64,000 nucleotides of DNA from Variovorax dokdonensis. Its GTDB lineage: Bacteria > Pseudomonadota > Gammaproteobacteria > Burkholderiales > Burkholderiaceae_C. A model generated the notes under the pieces. The model was not told where the DNA came from. It saw only the letters and a program-made list of their open reading frames with translations, and ran no database searches. The translations under genes were made by a program, and so were the position numbers. The stretch spans positions 1 to 64,000 of the forward strand of contig NZ_JASZYV010000003.1 of NCBI RefSeq assembly GCF_030316895.1, read 5' to 3'. This document shows positions 50,350-61,399 of the stretch, one piece after another; positions within the stretch are counted from its first letter, which is position 1, and each line of letters begins with the position of its first letter.

Positions 50350-51798
50350 TCAATCGGTGGGGGCGATCGCCTCGGCGTAGTCGTAGAGCCGCGAAAGAAT
50401 CGCCTCGGCCCGATCGTCGCCTTCGGCCCGCTCGGCCAGTTGGTCGATCTCTGCAAAGAACGCATCGACATTGCGGGCGCCGCCCTCGCCTTCGAGCAGA
50501 CGCGCGGCACGGTGTGCCTCCCAACGCTGCGCGTCGTCTTCGGAAAGGGTCTGGGGAAAGTTGCGGGCACGGTAGCGGAACAGCAACTCTTCGAGCCGCC
50601 CGTCGTCGAAGCCGATGCGCGCGTGCGCCAGTTGTTCGGGGGACTGCGCTCGCAACTGCTCGAGGCGGCGCCGATCCGCGTCGCCGACGAATCCGCCGTA
50701 AAGATCCTCGTCCACATCGGGCGTGGCTTCGCGCGGTCGCTCGAACACCGCTGGCCAGATGGCGCTCATGTCCGGCAGGCCCATGGCGATCTCGGCGTGG
50801 CGCATGGCCTGGGGCAAATCGAGTTGCCAGCGCTCGGCCATCGCGGGCGACAGCGTGCGCAGGTTGCCGACGACCATCGGCGACTTGTTCAGATGCACGC
50901 TCTTGATGGGCAGCCGAGTCACGCCTTCGGCAAGCTCCGCCGTTCGCGTGAACAGGCGCATGCGCATGGTGTCGGCATCGAGCGAGGCCAGTTCCGACGG
51001 GTCGTGCGCCAGATCCCACGCGAGCAGTTCGTTGCGATTCGTGGGATGGGTCGCCAGCGGCCACATCACGGCGAGGCATCCGCGATCGGCAGGGAACATG
51101 CCCGACACGTGCAGGAAGGGTCGCGCGTTGCCCGGCGAGGTCGGCAGACCCAGTTCGCTCGCGACTCGGTCCTTGCGGCGAAGTGCGAGCGCGAAGTCGA
51201 ACAGCCTGGGCTGGCGCTCGCGGATGAGGCGGGCCAGCGCAATGGTGGCCCGCACATCGGACAGCGCGTCGTGCGCCGCCTCATGCACCAGGCCATTGGC
51301 GCGGGTCAGGTCTTCGAGCTTGAAGCTGGTCGTGCCATCTTCGCGCGTCGGCCATTCGATGCCCTCGGGGCGCAGCGCCCGCGTGAGACGGACCACGTCG
51401 AGCAAGTCCCAGCGACCGCAATCGTTGCGCCATTCGCGCGAGTAGGGATCGATCAGGTTGCGCCAGAACAGGAAACGCGTCACTTCGTCGTCGAAGCGGA
51501 TGGTGTTGTAGCCAACGCCGATGGTGCCCGGCTGCGCCAGCTCGCGCTCGATGCGCGCGGCGAACTCGTGCTCCGGCAGGCCCCGCTCCAGGCAGATCTG
51601 CGGCGTGATGCCGGTCAGCATGCAGGAGCCCGGGTCGGGCAGATAGTCCGGCGCCGGCTTGCAATAGATCATCAGCGGCTCACCGATCTCGTTGAGTTCG
51701 GCGTCGGTGCGGATGCCGGCAAACTGCGCCGGACGATCACGCCGTGGCACCACGCCGAAGGTTTCGTAGTCGTGCCAGAAAAAAGTGGGGGTGGACAT
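50350..51798 (-). CDS. sbcB: Exodeoxyribonuclease I
   Basis: 482-residue 3'-5' single-strand DNA exonuclease of the DEDDh type. The N-terminal FFWHDYETFGVVPRRDRPAQFAG carries the first Asp and Glu, GYNTIRFDDEV the second Asp, and EAAHDALSDVRATI the final His and Asp. The SH3-like and helical C-terminal domains characteristic of ExoI follow. It aids recombination and mismatch repair. It reads towards the hppA stop; the 41-base gap holds no clear terminator. Confidence 0.95.
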   Translation of the reverse strand: MSTPTFFWHDYETFGVVPRRDRPAQFAGIRTDAELNEIGEPLMIYCKPAPDYLPDPGSCMLTGITPQICLERGLPEHEFAARIERELAQPGTIGVGYNTIRFDDEVTRFLFWRNLIDPYSREWRNDCGRWDLLDVVRLTRALRPEGIEWPTREDGTTSFKLEDLTRANGLVHEAAHDALSDVRATIALARLIRERQPRLFDFALALRRKDRVASELGLPTSPGNARPFLHVSGMFPADRGCLAVMWPLATHPTNRNELLAWDLAHDPSELASLDADTMRMRLFTRTAELAEGVTRLPIKSVHLNKSPMVVGNLRTLSPAMAERWQLDLPQAMRHAEIAMGLPDMSAIWPAVFERPREATPDVDEDLYGGFVGDADRRRLEQLRAQSPEQLAHARIGFDDGRLEELLFRYRARNFPQTLSEDDAQRWEAHRAARLLEGEGGARNVDAFFAEIDQLAERAEGDDRAEAILSRLYDYAEAIAPTD

Positions 51799-51919
51799 TC
51801 TTGCAAGAGGTGGGAATCGATCCGTGGCCGGCGATCCGCTTCGGCGGCCGCCACGCTTTCAGCAAGCATAGCGCCTCAAGGTCGGCCTCTCGACAGGTAC
51901 ACCGGCGCCGCGCTGACGA

Positions 51920-53425
51920 TCAGAGCAACGGTGAGAACAAGCGCGCCAGGGAATCGCCAAGCCGCCGCAGGAACGGCTGCTTGCGCAGGTCGCGCACCAG
52001 GGTCGCACTGTGCAGATCGGTCTCGAATTGCGCGCCCAGCGGCTTGGCGAGCGCCGGCCCATAGACCACCGCCATCACCTCGAAGTTGAGCCTGAAGCTT
52101 CGGTTGTCGAAGTTTGCGGTGCCAATCATGGCGCAGTCGTCGTCGACGACCAGGGTCTTGGAATGCAGCATGCGTTCGCGGTATTCCCATACCTTCACGC
52201 CCGCCGCCATCAGTTCAGCAAAGTAGGAACGCGCCGCCGCGCTGACCACCAGCGAATCGCTGCGGCGCGGCACCAGCAGGCGCACGTCCACGCCGCGCAG
52301 TGCGGCGCTGGTCAATGCCATCAGCGCCGGCTCTCCGGGTACGAAATAGGGCGTGGTCAGCCAGGCGCGGCGCGAAGCGGCGTGAATGGCCGCGACATGC
52401 ATGCGGTGGATGGCTTCCTGAAAGGTGTCGGGGCCGCTGGTCACGATCTGCACGGGGATCTCGCCGGCTTCCACATGCGGCATCAGGAGCGGCAGATCCT
52501 GGTCGATGTCGTTGGCGGGATCGCCGGTGGCGTAGGTCCAGTCTTCCAGGAAGGTGGTCTGCAGCCAGCGGACCACGCCGCCCTCCATCTTCAGGTGCAC
52601 GTCGTGATAAGCGTCGTCGCGGGCGCGCCGATCCTCTTCGTCCGTGATGTTCACGCCGCCGGTGAAGCCCACCTTGCCATCGCAGACGACGATCTTGCGG
52701 TGGGTGCGGTAGTTGATGACCGGTCTCATGCGTCTGCCGATGCGCGTCTCGTGGAACAGCGCCACCTCGGCACCAGCCTCGCGCAGGGGCGCCAGAAAGC
52801 GGTTGCCAATGCGCTTGGAGCCTAGCGAATCGATCAACAGCCGGATCTGCACGCCCTCTCGGGCGCGCTCGACCAGCAAGTCGCGAAGCGCGGTGCCGAT
52901 GGCATCCGGCTCGAAGATGTAGTACTCCAGATGCACATGATGGCGAGCCTGCCGGATGGCCTCGAAGATGGCATCGAAGGTCTCCGCACCGCCGACGAGA
53001 AACTGGATCTCCGTTGCGCTGGACACCGGCAGGCCGCAGGCTCCCGTTCCGAGCGCAGCCATCTGTTGCAGTGCCGCCGGCGCCTGCTTGCCCGATTCGC
53101 GCAGCAGCGCGACGTCGGCCGGCGCATGGGCGTTGGCGCGGCTGCGAAGCCGCTTGAGCCGCTGCTTCACCAGCCGTTGCGGCCCAAGAAAGTAATAGAT
53201 GAAGAAGCCCGCGATGGGAAGGAGCGCCAGCGAAAGGATCCAGCTCAGCGTCGACACCGGGGCGCGCTTTTGCATCACGATCCACATCGCTAGCACGGCG
53301 ATGTAGAGGCTCCAGCCCACGGATAAGGCCGTTTTCCAGTAGGTCAGGACCAGAGCGTGGAGGTCTTGCAGGTTCAAGGTTGCGGTCAATCCTTCGGCCT
53401 GCGCGGCTGCAATCCATTGCAGCAT
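51920..53425 (-). CDS. cls: Cardiolipin synthase
   Basis: 501-residue phospholipase D-type cardiolipin synthase. Two hydrophobic segments at the N-terminus (SVGWSLYIAVLAMWIVM and LSWILSLALLPIAGFFIYYF) are followed by two HKD motifs: HRKIVVCDGKVGFTGG and HSKTLVVDDDCAMIGTAN. It joins two phosphatidylglycerols to make cardiolipin at the inner membrane. A stand-alone gene; the ~120-base gap before sbcB has no recognisable terminator. Confidence 0.94.
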   Translation of the reverse strand: MLQWIAAAQAEGLTATLNLQDLHALVLTYWKTALSVGWSLYIAVLAMWIVMQKRAPVSTLSWILSLALLPIAGFFIYYFLGPQRLVKQRLKRLRSRANAHAPADVALLRESGKQAPAALQQMAALGTGACGLPVSSATEIQFLVGGAETFDAIFEAIRQARHHVHLEYYIFEPDAIGTALRDLLVERAREGVQIRLLIDSLGSKRIGNRFLAPLREAGAEVALFHETRIGRRMRPVINYRTHRKIVVCDGKVGFTGGVNITDEEDRRARDDAYHDVHLKMEGGVVRWLQTTFLEDWTYATGDPANDIDQDLPLLMPHVEAGEIPVQIVTSGPDTFQEAIHRMHVAAIHAASRRAWLTTPYFVPGEPALMALTSAALRGVDVRLLVPRRSDSLVVSAAARSYFAELMAAGVKVWEYRERMLHSKTLVVDDDCAMIGTANFDNRSFRLNFEVMAVVYGPALAKPLGAQFETDLHSATLVRDLRKQPFLRRLGDSLARLFSPLL

Positions 53426-53441
53426 CCTGCGCCCAAAGAAA

Positions 53442-53470
53442 AAGGCCGGTCGCGCGATGCTACCGGCCTT
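53442..53470 (-). terminator. Intrinsic terminator after clpA
   Basis: 9-bp perfect stem AAGGCCGGT/ACCGGCCTT with an 11-base loop, followed on the minus strand by TTTCTTT. It ends the clpS-clpA transcript just before cls. Confidence 0.85.
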
Positions 53471-53515
53471 TTGGGGCTTGGCCGCCGGCGTTTCCCGGCG
53501 GCATGAAGGGCTAGG

Positions 53516-55834
53516 TCAGCCTGCCGCGGTTTCCTCGGCTTCGGGCTTGGACTTGCCTTCCTTCTTGGGCACAGGCGAGATGTCCAGCAGGACTTCGTCG
53601 TTGTCGTCCAGGTCCACTTCGAGGCGGCCGCCTTCGGTCAGCCGGCCGAACAGGAGCTCGTCCGCCAGCGCGCGGCGGATGGTGTCCTGGATCAGCCGCT
53701 GCATCGGGCGTGCGCCCATCAGCGGATCGAAACCCTTCTTGGCAAGATGCTTGCGCAGCTTGTCGGTGAAGGTGACTTCGACCTTCTTCTCGGCCAGCTG
53801 CGTTTCGAGCTGCAGCAGGAACTTGTCCACCACGCGCAGGATGATCTGCTCATCCAGCGGCTTGAAGCTGACGATCGCATCCAGGCGGTTGCGGAATTCC
53901 GGCGTGAACAGGCGCTTGATGTCGCCCATCTCGTCGCCCGCCTGGCGCGGATTCGTGAAGCCGATGGTGGCCTTGTTCATGGTCTCGGCACCCGCGTTCG
54001 TCGTCATGATGATGATGACGTTGCGGAAGTCGGCCTTGCGTCCGTTGTTGTCCGTCAGCGTGCCGTGGTCCATCACCTGCAGCAGCACGTTGAAGATGTC
54101 CGGATGCGCCTTCTCGATCTCGTCGAGCAGCAGCACCGCATGCGGCTTCTTCGTGATCGCCTCGGTCAGCAAACCACCCTGGTCGAAGCCAACGTATCCC
54201 GGAGGCGCACCGATCAGCCGGCTGACGGCATGGCGCTCCATGTACTCGGACATGTCGAAGCGGATCAGCTCCACGCCCATGATGAACGCGAGTTGCTTGG
54301 CCGCCTCGGTCTTGCCCACGCCGGTGGGACCCGAGAACAGGTAGGAGCCGATCGGCTTGTCCGGCTTGCCCAGACCCGAGCGGGCCATCTTGACGGCCGA
54401 CGACAGCACCTCGAGCGCCTTGTCCTGGCCGAACACCACGCTCTTGAGGTCGCGCTCGAGCGTCTGCAGCTTGCTGCGGTCGTCGTTGCTGACGTTGGCC
54501 GGCGGAATGCGGGCGATCTTGGCGACGATCTCCTCGACCTCGGTCTTGCCGATGGTCTTCTTGCGCTTGGACGCAATCTGGATGCGCTGAGCAGCGCCCG
54601 CCTCGTCGATCACGTCGATGGCCTTGTCGGGCAGATGGCGGTCGTTGATGTACTTGGCCGACAACTCGGCCGCGGCCTGGAGCGCAGCCGTTGCGTACTT
54701 GACGCTGTGGTGCTCCTCGAACCGGCTCTTGAGTCCCTTGAGGATCTCGATCGTCTCGGCCACGGTGGGCTCGACGACATCGACCTTCTGGAAGCGCCGC
54801 GACAGGGCCGCATCCTTCTCGAAGATGCCGCGATACTCAGTGAACGTGGTCGCGCCGATGCACTTGAGCTGGCCGCTGGAAAGCGCCGGCTTGAGCAGGT
54901 TGGATGCGTCCAGCGTGCCGCCGGAAGCAGCGCCCGCACCGATCAGGGTGTGGATCTCGTCGATGAACAGGACGGCGTTGGGCTTGTCCTTGAGCGACTT
55001 GAGCACGCCCTTGAGGCGCTGCTCGAAATCGCCGCGGTACTTGGTGCCGGCCAGCAGAGCGCCCATGTCCAGCGAATAGACGTTCGACTCGGCCAGGATC
55101 TCGGGCACTTCGCCCTGCGTGATGCGCCAGGCCAGGCCTTCGGCGATAGCCGTCTTGCCCACGCCAGCCTCGCCGACCAGCAGCGGGTTGTTCTTGCGCC
55201 GGCGGCACAGGATCTGGATCACGCGCTCGACTTCGTACTCGCGTCCGATCAGCGGATCGATCTTGCCCTCTTTGGCGAGCTGGTTCAGGTTCTGGGTGAA
55301 CTGCTCGAGCGGCGACGCCTTCTCGTTCTTCTCGGCGGTGCCCTCTTCGCCCTCGCCTGGGCCGGACTCGTTGTTCTTGGCGGGCTCGGGCGGATCACTC
55401 TTCTTGATGCCGTGGGCAATGAAATTGACCACGTCAAGACGCGTCACCCCTTGCTGGTGCAGGTAGTAGACGGCGTGCGAGTCCTTCTCGCCGAAGATGG
55501 CGACCAGCACGTTGGCGCCGGTCACTTCCTTCTTGCCGTTGCCGGTGGACTGCACGTGCATGATCGCGCGCTGGATCACGCGCTGGAAACCCAGCGTGGG
55601 CTGGGTGTCCACATCATCCGTACCCGCCACTTGTGGCGTGTTGTCCTTGATGAAGTTGGTGAGCGATCCGCGCAGATCGTCGATGTTGGCCGAGCAGGCG
55701 CGCAACACCTCTGCGGCGCTGGGATTGTCCAACAGCGCCAACAGCAGGTGCTCCACGGTGATGAACTCGTGCCGCTGCTGCCTGGCCTCGACAAAGGCCA
55801 TGTGCAAGCTGACTTCCAGTTCCTGGGCAATCAT
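53516..55834 (-). CDS. clpA: ATP-dependent Clp protease ATPase subunit ClpA
   Basis: 772-residue double-AAA+ unfoldase that feeds substrates to ClpP. An N-domain with two Clp repeats (residues ~1-145) binds ClpS. The first ATPase module has [16 protein letters not shown], the second [15 protein letters not shown], each followed by Walker B and arginine-finger residues. The ClpP-docking loop reads IGF in [12 protein letters not shown]. The linker before the first module is acidic and Glu-rich. Second gene of clpS-clpA, 57 bases after clpS. Confidence 0.97.
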   Translation of the reverse strand: MIAQELEVSLHMAFVEARQQRHEFITVEHLLLALLDNPSAAEVLRACSANIDDLRGSLTNFIKDNTPQVAGTDDVDTQPTLGFQRVIQRAIMHVQSTGNGKKEVTGANVLVAIFGEKDSHAVYYLHQQGVTRLDVVNFIAHGIKKSDPPEPAKNNESGPGEGEEGTAEKNEKASPLEQFTQNLNQLAKEGKIDPLIGREYEVERVIQILCRRRKNNPLLVGEAGVGKTAIAEGLAWRITQGEVPEILAESNVYSLDMGALLAGTKYRGDFEQRLKGVLKSLKDKPNAVLFIDEIHTLIGAGAASGGTLDASNLLKPALSSGQLKCIGATTFTEYRGIFEKDAALSRRFQKVDVVEPTVAETIEILKGLKSRFEEHHSVKYATAALQAAAELSAKYINDRHLPDKAIDVIDEAGAAQRIQIASKRKKTIGKTEVEEIVAKIARIPPANVSNDDRSKLQTLERDLKSVVFGQDKALEVLSSAVKMARSGLGKPDKPIGSYLFSGPTGVGKTEAAKQLAFIMGVELIRFDMSEYMERHAVSRLIGAPPGYVGFDQGGLLTEAITKKPHAVLLLDEIEKAHPDIFNVLLQVMDHGTLTDNNGRKADFRNVIIIMTTNAGAETMNKATIGFTNPRQAGDEMGDIKRLFTPEFRNRLDAIVSFKPLDEQIILRVVDKFLLQLETQLAEKKVEVTFTDKLRKHLAKKGFDPLMGARPMQRLIQDTIRRALADELLFGRLTEGGRLEVDLDDNDEVLLDISPVPKKEGKSKPEAEETAAG

Positions 55835-55891
55835 GTGATTTCCTTTTTGCCTTGCTGTGTGAATTAGGGCTAGATGGGATTGGAGTGGCGG

Positions 55892-56251
55892 TTATTCAAC
55901 CGGTTCACTCACGCATTGAAGCGGATGGCCGGCCTGATGGGCGGCCTCCATCACTTGATTGACCTTGGTGGCCGCCATATCCCTCGAGTACACCCCGCAG
56001 ACGCCGCGGCCGTCGAGGTGGATCTTGAGCATGATCTGGGTGGCTGTCTCGCGGTCCTTGTTGAAAAACTGCTGGATGACGACGACGACGAATTCCATGG
56101 GGGTGTAATCGTCGTTGAGCATGACCACCTGGTACATCTGAGGCGGCGCCGTTTTCTGTGGACGCCGCTCGAGGACCACGGAGTCGCCGTCGTCCCGCGC
56201 CGGCTTCGTGGCCGGCGCCTTGGGAGGTACGGAGGGAATTCGAGTAGCCAT
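55892..56251 (-). CDS. clpS: ClpS adaptor
   Basis: 119-residue adaptor that delivers N-degron proteins to ClpAP. The core has [17 protein letters not shown], with Asn-Asp-Asp residues of the N-end pocket, followed by [17 protein letters not shown]; a ~35-residue Pro/Lys/Asp-rich N-terminal extension precedes it. ATG at 56251 was chosen; another in-frame ATG is 9 bases upstream. Upstream, 56252-56397 contains no gene; the icd terminator is at 56398-56425. Confidence 0.95.
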   Translation of the reverse strand: MATRIPSVPPKAPATKPARDDGDSVVLERRPQKTAPPQMYQVVMLNDDYTPMEFVVVVIQQFFNKDRETATQIMLKIHLDGRGVCGVYSRDMAATKVNQVMEAAHQAGHPLQCVSEPVE

Positions 56252-56397
56252 GAATTTCATTCTATCGAGCACGCACGGGACGTGCCTGACCGATAGGAAT
56301 TGGTGGCGTCTTGCCGACAAATCAAGGCGGACCCGGGTCAAAAGCGTCAGGCGCCTGACTGTGCCGTCCTGAACCGAGGCGATCCCCGACATGAAAA

Positions 56398-56425
56398 AGC
56401 CCCTGGGGCATGCCGGCCAGGGGCT
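56398..56425 (-). terminator. Intrinsic terminator after icd
   Basis: 9-bp stem AGCCCCTGG/CCAGGGGCT with a 10-base loop, followed on the minus strand by TTTTCAT. It lies 41 bases after the icd stop. Confidence 0.85.
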
Positions 56426-56466
56426 CCGATCGGCATGCCGCCACCCAGGTCAGGCACGCGGCAAGC

Positions 56467-57726
56467 TCACATGTTCTCAATCATCACCTGACCAAACCCA
56501 GAACAGCTCACCTGGGTCGCGCCCTCCATCAGGCGGGCGAAGTCATAGGTGACCTTCTTGCTCGCGATCGCTGCCTCCATCGCGCTGATGATGATGTCGG
56601 CGGCCTCCTTCCAGCCCATGTGGCGCAGCATCATCTCGGCAGACAGGATCTCTGAACCCGGGTTGACGTAGTCCTTGCCGGCGTACTTGGGGGCGGTACC
56701 GTGGGTCGCCTCGAACATGGCCACGGTGTCGCTCATGTTCGCGCCAGGCGCGATGCCGATGCCGCCCACCTGCGCGGCCACCGCGTCAGAGATGTAGTCG
56801 CCATTGAGGTTCAGCGTGGCGATCACCGAATACTCGGCCGGACGCATCAGGATCTGCTGCAGGAACGCGTCGGCGATGCTGTCCTTGATCGTGATGTCCT
56901 TGCCCGTATTGGGGTTGCGCACGCGCATCCAGGGGCCGCCGTCGATCAGTTCGCCTGCGAACTCCTTGGCTGCGAGACCATAGGCCCAGTCGCGGAAGGC
57001 GCCTTCGGTGAACTTCATGATGTTGCCCTTGTGCACGATGGTCACGCTGGGCTTGTTGTTGTCGATGGCGTACTGGATCGCCTTGCGCACCAGCCGCTCG
57101 GTACCCTCGCGCGACACCGGCTTGATGCCCAGGCCCGACGTTTCCGGAAAGCGCACCTTGTTGATGCCCAGATCGTCCCGAAGGAACTTGATGAGCTTCT
57201 TGGCGTTCGCGCTGCCTGCCTCGAACTCGATGCCGGCGTAGATGTCCTCGGAGTTCTCGCGGAAGATGACCATGTTGGTCTTCTGCGGCTCCTTCAGCGG
57301 GCTGGGGACGCCTTCGAAGTACTGCACCGGTCTCAGGCAGACATAGAGGTCGAGTTGCTGGCGCAGGGCCACGTTCAGCGAGCGGATGCCGCCGCCCACG
57401 GGCGTCGTCAGCGGCCCCTTGATGGACACGACATAGTCGCGCACGACCTCGAGGGTTTCGTCCGGCAGCCAGACGTCGGGACCATACACGCGGGTCGCCT
57501 TCTCGCCGGCGAAGATCTCCATCCAATGGATCTTGCGCTTGCCGCCATAGGCCTTTGCCACCGCCGCATCCACCACCTTGAGCATGACCGGCGTGATGTC
57601 CCGGCCCGTGCCGTCGCCCTCGATGAACGGAATGATCGGCTGGTCGGGCACATTCAGCGAGTTGTCGGCGTTGACGGTGATCTTCTGGCCATCGGTCGGG
57701 ACCAGGATGTGCTGGTAGGCGGGCAT
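56467..57726 (-). CDS. icd: NADP-dependent isocitrate dehydrogenase
   Basis: 419-residue Icd of the Escherichia coli type, converting isocitrate to 2-oxoglutarate in the TCA cycle. [27 protein letters not shown] (the serine targeted by AceK kinase in E. coli) and the metal-binding [14 protein letters not shown] and [17 protein letters not shown] are present. Length is normal. ATG at 57726 starts the family N-terminus [10 protein letters not shown]; the frame is open far beyond. It is a single-gene unit divergent from the DUF192 gene. Confidence 0.95.
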   Translation of the reverse strand: MPAYQHILVPTDGQKITVNADNSLNVPDQPIIPFIEGDGTGRDITPVMLKVVDAAVAKAYGGKRKIHWMEIFAGEKATRVYGPDVWLPDETLEVVRDYVVSIKGPLTTPVGGGIRSLNVALRQQLDLYVCLRPVQYFEGVPSPLKEPQKTNMVIFRENSEDIYAGIEFEAGSANAKKLIKFLRDDLGINKVRFPETSGLGIKPVSREGTERLVRKAIQYAIDNNKPSVTIVHKGNIMKFTEGAFRDWAYGLAAKEFAGELIDGGPWMRVRNPNTGKDITIKDSIADAFLQQILMRPAEYSVIATLNLNGDYISDAVAAQVGGIGIAPGANMSDTVAMFEATHGTAPKYAGKDYVNPGSEILSAEMMLRHMGWKEAADIIISAMEAAIASKKVTYDFARLMEGATQVSCSGFGQVMIENM

Positions 57727-57911
57727 TGGGGGGTGGGCTCTGGTGAATGTGAAGAAGCCGGGCCGCCATCGGGCGCCGGCAGGCTCGATGAGTGATGAGC
57801 GCTGGAATTCTAGACGCAAGCACTCGCGGCGACCGTCTGCGGCACGAGCCGCGCCACGAGGCTTTTCGCTTCGTTGTAAGCTGCCGCGAAGCTGATCCGC
57901 CCCACGTACAC

Positions 57912-58388
57912 ATGACCGCCCTGCTCCGCTTGCTCGACCGTTTCGCCGTCCCCCTGCTGCTCGCTGCCGCCTGCGCGCCCGTCGCTGCGCTCGCGCAGCC
58001 CGCAGGCGAGCCGCAGAAGGACCTGCAAAGGGTTCACCTGTCAGCCGGCATGTACCAGATTGAAGCCCAGGTCGCGGCCAGCCCCAGGCAGCGCGAGATC
58101 GGCCTGATGTTCCGCAAGGACATGCCCCAGCAGGAAGGAATGTTGTTCGTGTTCGAGCAAGCCGCCGTGCAGTGCTTCTGGATGAAAAACACCCTGCTGC
58201 CATTGACGGCCGCCTTCGTGGCCGACGACGGCCGCATCGTCAATCTCGAAGACATGCAGCCGCAGACCACCGACAACCACTGCTCGACGGAGCCGGTGCG
58301 CTACGTACTCGAGATGAATCAGGGATGGTTTGCGCGAAAGAACATCAAGGCGGGCGCCAAGCTGGGCGGCACGCCGTTTTCGCGCTGA
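57912..58388 (+). CDS. DUF192 exported protein
   Basis: 158-residue protein with a signal peptide ([19 protein letters not shown], about residues 11-29) and a DUF192 domain. Conserved parts: [40 protein letters not shown] and [10 protein letters not shown]. The family is widespread and of unknown function, and the domain is a small beta-fold in the periplasm. ATG at 57912 was chosen because the signal peptide starts there. Confidence 0.88.
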   Translation: MTALLRLLDRFAVPLLLAAACAPVAALAQPAGEPQKDLQRVHLSAGMYQIEAQVAASPRQREIGLMFRKDMPQQEGMLFVFEQAAVQCFWMKNTLLPLTAAFVADDGRIVNLEDMQPQTTDNHCSTEPVRYVLEMNQGWFARKNIKAGAKLGGTPFSR

Positions 58389-58435
58389 GTTCGCGGCCGC
58401 AAGCCAGACGCGGCAAGTGACGCCGCCATGAAAAA

Positions 58436-58454
58436 ACCGGCCGCGAGGGCCGGT
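58436..58454 (-). terminator. Intrinsic terminator after sodB
   Basis: 7-bp stem ACCGGCC/GGCCGGT with loop GCGAG, followed on the minus strand by TTTTT. It sits 27 bases after the sodB stop, between convergent genes, and may also act weakly on the DUF192 transcript. Confidence 0.82.
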
Positions 58455-58480
58455 CTCTTGTTTGGGCAGTGCGGCGCCGA

Positions 58481-59062
58481 TCAGCCGAAGTTCTTGGCGG
58501 CGAAGTCCCAGTTGGCCAGCTTGGCCAGGAAGGTTTCGACGAACTTGGGGCGCAGGTTGCGATAGTCGATGTAGTAGGCGTGTTCCCAGACATCGATGGT
58601 CAGCAGTGCCGTGTCGGCGGTGGTCAGGGGCGTGCCTGCCGGGCCGGTGTTGACGATGTCGACGGTGCCATCGGGCTTCTTGACCAGCCAGGTCCAGCCA
58701 GAACCGAAGTTGCCGACGGCCGACTTGGTGAAGGCTTCCTTGAATGCATCGAAGCTGCCCCACTTGGTATCGATGGCCTTGGCCAGCGCGCCGGCGGGAG
58801 CGCCACCGCCTTGCGGCTTCATGCAGTTCCAGAAGAAGGTGTGGTTCCAGATCTGGGCTGCGTTGTTGTAGATGCCGCCGCTGGATTTCTTGACGATCTC
58901 TTCCAGCGTCATGTTCTCGAACTCAGTACCCTTTTGCAGGTTGTTCAGGTTCACGACGTAGGCGTTGTGGTGCTTGCCGTAGTGGTACTCCATCGTTTCC
59001 TTGGAGTACTCGGGCGCCAGGGCATCGATGGCGTATGGCAGAGGTGGCAGAACGTGTTCCAT
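58481..59062 (-). CDS. sodB: Superoxide dismutase, Fe type
   Basis: 193-residue Fe/Mn-family superoxide dismutase, cytoplasmic. The metal ligands are in [16 protein letters not shown] (His), NHTFFWNCM (His) and [12 protein letters not shown] (Asp-nearby and His). The residue pattern around Gly-Gly-Gly-Ala-Pro and SGWTWLVK suggests the iron class, though metal choice cannot be proven from sequence. ATG at 59062 gives the family start [15 protein letters not shown]. Confidence 0.95.
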   Translation of the reverse strand: MEHVLPPLPYAIDALAPEYSKETMEYHYGKHHNAYVVNLNNLQKGTEFENMTLEEIVKKSSGGIYNNAAQIWNHTFFWNCMKPQGGGAPAGALAKAIDTKWGSFDAFKEAFTKSAVGNFGSGWTWLVKKPDGTVDIVNTGPAGTPLTTADTALLTIDVWEHAYYIDYRNLRPKFVETFLAKLANWDFAAKNFG

Positions 59063-59115
59063 GATCTTGCTCGTGGGTTGGGTTGATGAAATCGCTTGAC
59101 CGGGCATTCTAGAAA

Positions 59116-60438
59116 CTATTGCCCGCCTTCGTGTGTCGGACCATCGCGCGACTGCTCCTTGGCCAGCACTTTCAGTTGCGCTTGTCCATCGGCCAGCCGG
59201 GCGGAGATCTCGGCGCCTGCCTCGAGCTGGGCGATGCTGGACAACGCTCGGCCTTCCTTGTCCGAAAGCAATGCGTAGCCGCGCTGAAGCACCAGCGCGG
59301 GATCCAGCAGCTGCAGCCGGGTTTTCGCGTGATGCAACGCCTGAACCTGCCTGGCGAGCGACTGATCGAGCGCACGCGCAAGTCGCTCCTGCAGGCGCTC
59401 ATGCGCCAGCGAACGGTCGGCCATGCGCGAAAGCGCGCCCTGGTGCAACCGCTGGGCCAGATGCGCACACGCCATCTGCTGCCGCGCGATCATTCCCGAC
59501 GGCCGCCCCAACCTGGCGGTAGCCCGATCCAGGCGCTGCGCCAGCGTATCGAGGCGCTGCGTCAACGCATCCGAAAGGCGGCCTTCGATCAGGTCGAGGG
59601 CGCCCAGCCAGGTTTCGCGCGAGGCACTGACCAGTTCGGCCGCCGCCGTGGGCGTGGGCGCCCGTACATCGGCGCAGAAGTCGGCAATGGTGAAGTCGGT
59701 CTCGTGCCCGACACCGCAGACAACCGGCACGGGGCTTTGCACGATCGTGTGCGCCAGTTGCTCGTCATTGAAGGCCCAAAGGTCCTCGATGGAGCCCCCG
59801 CCACGAACCAGCAGGATGACGTCCAGTTGCGGGTCTGCCAGTTCGTAGAGCGAACGCAAGGCGCGAATCAGGTCGGCCGGCGCTGCCGCCCCCTGCACCA
59901 ACGCCGGCGCCAGAACGACCGGAATGTGCGGAACGCGTCGGCGCAATGCCGTCGCCACATCATGCAGCGCTGCCGCGCCCGGCGACGTGACGAGGCCGAT
60001 GGCCCGAGGAATCACGGGCAGAGGGCGTTTTCGGGCGCTGTCGAACAGGCCCAGGCCTTCCAGCCTGGCCTTGCGCTGCAGGAACTGCTCGAACAGGGCA
60101 CCTTGGCCAGCGCGCGAGAGGCTTTCGACCACCAACTGCAGATCGCCGCGCGGCTCGTAGACGGCCAGGCGTCCGCGGGCCTCGACCTGATCGCCCTCAC
60201 GCGGCGCGAAATCGAGCAGCGATGCCGCGCGGCGAAACATGGCGCAGCGCAATTGCCCCGCTTCGTCCTTGAGCGAAAAATAGCAATGCCCGCTGGATGC
60301 GCGAGAAAAGCCGGATATCTCGCCCCGCACGACGACGGGATTGAAACGCGCGTCCAGCGCGTCGGCCACCGCGCGGCAGAGCGCGCCGACAGCCCATACC
60401 CTCGACTGAGGCAAAGCGGAAGAGGCGTTATGTGACAT
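59116..60438 (-). CDS. xseA: Exodeoxyribonuclease VII large subunit
   Basis: 440-residue catalytic subunit of ExoVII, which degrades single-stranded DNA into oligonucleotides. The N-terminal OB domain shows [23 protein letters not shown], and the catalytic core has [18 protein letters not shown] and [16 protein letters not shown], the family signatures. The C-terminal half is a long coiled coil that binds the small subunit XseB, whose gene is not here. ATG at 60438 was preferred over an upstream start at 60477. Confidence 0.94.
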   Translation of the reverse strand: MSHNASSALPQSRVWAVGALCRAVADALDARFNPVVVRGEISGFSRASSGHCYFSLKDEAGQLRCAMFRRAASLLDFAPREGDQVEARGRLAVYEPRGDLQLVVESLSRAGQGALFEQFLQRKARLEGLGLFDSARKRPLPVIPRAIGLVTSPGAAALHDVATALRRRVPHIPVVLAPALVQGAAAPADLIRALRSLYELADPQLDVILLVRGGGSIEDLWAFNDEQLAHTIVQSPVPVVCGVGHETDFTIADFCADVRAPTPTAAAELVSASRETWLGALDLIEGRLSDALTQRLDTLAQRLDRATARLGRPSGMIARQQMACAHLAQRLHQGALSRMADRSLAHERLQERLARALDQSLARQVQALHHAKTRLQLLDPALVLQRGYALLSDKEGRALSSIAQLEAGAEISARLADGQAQLKVLAKEQSRDGPTHEGGQ

Positions 60439-60761
60439 CACCAATTTGCGGGTTGCCTCTTGCTCACTCTTCCACAAGGGTTCGTGCGGACGGCAAAGAC
60501 ATATTCCGAACGGCGTGCAGGGCTATTGTTGTGGTGCAAGTCATTGATTTCATTGGCAAATCGGCTGCCCGTTTTTCGCTCTACCCGGCAATACCGCCCA
60601 ACGATGCGGCCTGCGAGCCATTGCGCGGATGGTTAATCACAAAGTTATCAACAGAATCTGTGGGCCGAATCCGACACGTGCATTGCCTGATTTCAGTTCG
60701 GCCGCACGGTGGATAATCAGCGCGCATTTGCATTCTTTTACAGAGACCGGAGGGCCTCTTT
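60439..60761. other. Divergent control region between xseA and exbB
   Basis: 323 bases with no credible gene. Holds the promoters of both genes. Two DnaA-box-like nonamers are visible: TTATCAACA at 60645-60653 and GGTGGATAA (minus-oriented, 8 of 9 matches) at 60708-60716. GATAAT at 60712-60717 may be a -10 for exbB, but I cannot place its -35. Confidence 0.5.
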
Positions 60762-61394
60762 TTGTTCTCGATCATAGTTGCCGCGGGCTGGCCGATCTGG
60801 CCCCTCATTGCCTGTTCCGTCATTGCCCTGGCCCTCGTCATCGAGCGCTTTGTCTCGCTCAAGACGTCCCGCGTGATGCCCCCCAAGCTTCTTGACGAGG
60901 CGATCAGCGTTTCGCGCGATGCAGTGCCGACCCCGGAAGTCGTCTCCAAGCTGGAGCGCAACTCCTCGCTGGGCGAAGTGCTCGCCTCCGGCTTTCGCAC
61001 GCTCAATGCCAACCCCGCTTCGTCCGAGGATGACATCCGCGCCTCGATGGAAGCCAGCGGCCGCAAGGTCGCCCACAAGCTCGAGCGCTACCTGGCGGCG
61101 CTCGCCACCATCGCCTCGGCCGCCCCGCTGCTGGGCCTGCTGGGCACGGTGATCGGCATGATCGAGATCTTCGGCTCCCAGTCGCCGGGCTCCGGCGCCG
61201 TCGGCTCCGGCAACCCGGCGCAACTTGCGCACGGCATCTCCATCGCGCTGTACAACACCGCGTTCGGCCTGATCGTCGCCATTCCGACCCTCATCTTCTG
61301 GCGCTATTTCCGCAGCCGTGTCGACGAATACCTGCTCAACCTTGAAGTGGCCAGCGAGCGCTTCGCCCGCCACCTGAACCGTCTGAGAGGCTGA
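60762..61394 (+). CDS. exbB: MotA/TolQ/ExbB proton-channel protein
   Basis: 210-residue ExbB-type inner-membrane protein with three helices: near the N-terminus ([19 protein letters not shown]), and two in the second half around [20 protein letters not shown] and [19 protein letters not shown]. With ExbD it uses the proton gradient to energise an outer-membrane function through TonB. The start is a TTG at 60762, supported by GGAGG spaced 9 bases upstream. No TonB gene is in the window. First gene of the envelope operon. Confidence 0.9.
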   Translation: MFSIIVAAGWPIWPLIACSVIALALVIERFVSLKTSRVMPPKLLDEAISVSRDAVPTPEVVSKLERNSSLGEVLASGFRTLNANPASSEDDIRASMEASGRKVAHKLERYLAALATIASAAPLLGLLGTVIGMIEIFGSQSPGSGAVGSGNPAQLAHGISIALYNTAFGLIVAIPTLIFWRYFRSRVDEYLLNLEVASERFARHLNRLRG

Positions 61395-61399
61395 CGGCC

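Noticed and set aside
53747..55867. Plus-strand open frame of ~700 codons opposite clpA
   Set aside because: It is a codon-bias shadow of clpA, whose motifs and length are complete.
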